From positions 85,695,927 through 85,759,926 of the forward strand of contig CM054058.1 of NCBI GenBank assembly GCA_028641055.1: a stretch of 64,000 nucleotides of DNA. The letters run 5' to 3'. Position numbers and translations under genes: made by a program. The stretch is from Alopecurus myosuroides (lineage: Eukaryota > Streptophyta > Magnoliopsida > Poales > Poaceae). Positions 61,841 through 64,000 of this stretch are shown in pieces. The notes under the pieces were generated by a model that did not search any database, had not been told where the DNA came from, and was given only the letters and a program-made list of their open reading frames with translations. Position 1 is the stretch's first letter, and each line of letters starts with the position of its first letter.

Positions 61841-63962
61841 TCAAGCATCCGAGTCTTCATCGCTGCTATCATTCTCGGGGGCTGCGGGCACTTCTTCTTC
61901 CGGATAAGTGATGGAAATGTTTACCATGGAGGCAATCTGGGTGGTGTGGCCCTTGACTTCACCAAAGATGGTGTTTCGCTGCATATCCGTGTATCCTTGA
62001 GGGACACCGGACGCCACGCGCCAGGATTTAGCACTAGGGTAGTGCATGCGCATGAGGCCAAGAGCCATGCGCGCACCACCCCGTGCAGCAGAGCGAAGGA
62101 AAGATTCCTTAGACTCCGCCACCTCCATGATGGCACCCGGAAGCTTTTCAACCTCCGAGCACTCCCCAGATTTCTCGGGAAGAAACTTGTCTACTAGCTG
62201 CGTTGCAGCAGCCTTCATCAAATTCCATGTCTCCCCGAAAGCTCGGATGCCTGCAGTCCGAGTGCCATCTGGGGTATCTCCTGGTTTTTTCGAATAAAAC
62301 ACCCAAAAGGGTTAGACAGAAAACCAGAGAAAGTAAAACATGGAAAGATGGTACATAAGTTAGAAATTTACCGATAAGCTTGTCGATCTCGGAAACTTCC
62401 TCCAGGCGAAGGTTCAGAGCATCGGTCAAATCCCGGATTGTGGATTTGTCCTTCTCCGCCTGCTCGGAAGCCTTGGAATTGGAAACTCCAAGGGCCAGGT
62501 TGCTGGCTTCCAAGTCTTGTTGAGCTTTCACAAGGTTCTTGTGAAGCTCAACATTCTCCTTGCGGAGAATTTCGGCATTGCCAGAATCTTCTGCTGCTTG
62601 TTTAGCCTCAGCTAATGCAGCTGAAAAGCAAGGGAAAAATCCGAGTTAGCTAGCTTCTCGGAAAAAACTTAGGCAAATGATTGAATCGGAAATTTCAAAA
62701 GGAAAATGTTCACCTTGTGTTTCCGACAATGCGAGCTTAGCTGATTCCAGCTCTGCTTCCCTTTCTTCAAGAATAGAGAGAAGACTTTAAACTTCTTTAT
62801 TCTTGATGGTAAGCTTCCGGAAAACTTCCCTGTTGATGGCTTCCGAGGTTTGCTGAAACATGGCAAGGAGAAGAATGAGTACAAAAAGCATCAAAACAAA
62901 AAGCACGCATTTTAATTAATGCTTGGGGGCTAGAGTTATATACCTGGCTCATGCGCTGCAAACCTGCTAAGTTTTCTTTGAATTCTTTCGCGTATTCCGC
63001 GAAGAGATTTCCGGCTGCGTCCAAGCCGTCATTGATAGCTTTAAAATCCTTGTCAAAGGTGGGAATTTCCTCGTCAAAAGTCCGAGTTAATTTTTCCACC
63101 TCTGGGGCCGCCCTTTCCCTCGTGTCCGGGTCGGACACAATGGGCTGGCTGGGCTCTGGGGGCTTGGTGGTGGGGGTTGCAGTAGGCTCTTCCGCCATCG
63201 TGCGTGGCGTGTCCGGGGCGACAGCGGGAGAAGGCTGGCTGCCTCGGCTCGAAGAAACCTTGTGTTTCTTCAGCTTCTTCGGCTTCAGGGTGGAAGGTGG
63301 CAGGCTAAAAACATAAAACCCGGAAAAGGTCAAAACACCGAAGATGGATGAAAAAAGTTCCCATAAAAGAAATTTCCAGAAGAAAGAACCTGGAGGTGGC
63401 GACGGGGATTCCGTCAAGATCGATAATTTCGTCCGAGGAGGTTATCTTCTTGCGCTTGCGTCCACCTGTAGCGGCGGTGCGCAGCGCGTCCAGCTCAGCC
63501 TCAGACACCAAGTCCGAGTCTGAAAGATCCTCGAACTGTCGAACAAGCAAAAACCAAAATCAGAAGCTAGGAAATCCGAGATAAAATAGAACTGTACCCA
63601 AATGACTGAAAAATTACCTTGGGAACCGGATTTTCGGCCGTGTACATTGGCCGACTCTCTGTATATTGGTCGCGCGATGCGACCAACTGGTTGATGCGCC
63701 GCCTAAGTTCCTTTGCGGGCCAATCCTTGGCGGATGTCCGCATCGGATCGTTGACTCCCGTGTATTCACACAGGAAACGGCCGCTGTGGTTGGCTAGTGG
63801 CTGGATCCGCCTAATCAGCCAGCATAGAACCGTGTCCATGCCGGTTAGAGGCGGATCCATGGAGGTGAGCTTGGCGATGCGCCGCTTGATCTTTAGCAGA
63901 TCTGGCGGCAGAACTTGGACGGCCTCTGTTACCCCAGTTATCCTGGGGAACGGCGGCGGAGT
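61841..63962 (-). pseudogene. Antisense six-exon gene of the Tat element, one stop in exon 4
   Basis: Reads opposite to gag-pol. Exons: 63962-63618 (first ATG 63860; 5' end uncertain), 63535-63390, 63304-62944, 62852-62714, 62620-62372, 62280-61841. The five introns are 82, 85, 91, 93 and 91 nt, all GT-AG, in phases 0, 2, 0, 1, 1, and all joins keep one frame: 526 codons from the ATG. Exon 1 encodes a Trp/Arg-rich N-terminal part (CWLIRRIQPL, FLCEYTGVNDP, RRRINQLV); exons 2-3 are Ser/Pro/Lys-rich linkers (GRKRKK is a possible nuclear signal); exons 3-5 form a coiled coil; exon 6 ends acidic (ENDSSDEDSDA). TAA at 62789-62787 in exon 4 breaks the frame where CAA would fit. Function is unknown; antisense frames in this position are known from Tat-lineage elements such as Grande. 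Confidence 0.75.
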
Positions 63963-64000
63963 TCACAAAAGGTGGAACCCCGACGGCGTTTTTAGGAAAA

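Larger units (their letters stand above)
53788..64000 (+). mobile_element. Element H: Tat-lineage Ty3/gypsy retrotransposon (5' part, continues beyond window)
   Basis: 5' LTR 53788-54353, tRNA-Lys primer site 54356-54373, gag-pol 54577-61246 on plus, then a spacer and an oppositely oriented gene to the window edge. A second, archaeal-type RNase H after the gypsy RNase H, the long Arg/Ser-rich gag and the antisense gene between pol and the 3' LTR all mark the Tat lineage. The 3' LTR is not in the window, so the target duplication (GCGGC expected from 53783-53787) cannot be checked. Confidence 0.88.

Overview
This window is repeat-rich nuclear DNA of a grass, most likely Pooideae (Triticeae, oat or ryegrass type). 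The evidence is the set of LTR-retrotransposon families: Athila-lineage LTRs starting TGATACGTC with a tRNA-Asp primer site, Tekay-type chromoviruses with 4-5 kb LTRs, a Tat-lineage element with a tRNA-Lys primer site, a SIRE/Maximus-like copia element, a CACTA element and a Stowaway-type MITE. I find no host protein-coding gene, rRNA, functional tRNA or CRISPR array. Almost every base from 335 to 44,555 and from about 47,330 to the end belongs to a transposable element. Species and family names are inferred from features, not from a search.

Layout, left half. Element B is an Athila-lineage, gag-protease-only retrotransposon on the minus strand (335-44,555, target duplication CTAAC). Three elements have inserted into it. 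(1) Element A (3,212-8,266, plus strand) is a related non-autonomous Athila-type element. (2) Element C (8,903-34,263, plus strand, duplication CATAC) is a chromodomain Ty3/gypsy element with 5.2 kb LTRs. Its 5' LTR is itself split by element D (12,498-21,316, minus strand, duplication AGGAC), which has two nearly identical 4.17 kb LTRs around only 475 bp. (3) Element F (34,821-40,660, duplication ATG) is a transposase-less CACTA element, split by solo LTR E (35,121-39,349, minus strand, duplication CATGT), a relative of D. The insertion order is B first, then A, C and F, then D into C and E into F.

Layout, right half. From 44,561 to about 47,329 there is unassigned DNA with a Stowaway-type MITE and a roughly 650 bp segment duplicated in tandem. 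A copia element (I, from about 47,330) follows, with palindrome-rich LTR and a broken gag. It is cut by a partial chromovirus-type LTR on the minus strand (G, 50,807-53,787). That LTR is cut by a Tat-lineage element (H, 53,788 to beyond the window), whose gag-pol (54,577-61,246, plus strand) is followed by a gene on the opposite strand (61,841-63,962).

How parts work together. None of the coding regions seen is intact. C keeps recognisable gag, protease, RT, RNase H, integrase and chromodomain, but has stop codons and catalytic changes. H has one stop and two frameshifts. A, B, D and F lack the enzymes needed to move and would have depended on partners. The most noteworthy observations are the antisense gene of H, with five GT-AG introns of 82-93 nt that all keep the reading frame; a tRNA-like A-box/B-box module with exactly tRNA spacing inside the LTRs of D and E; a sequence module shared by four LTR families; and an acidic coiled-coil reading frame in front of gag in C.
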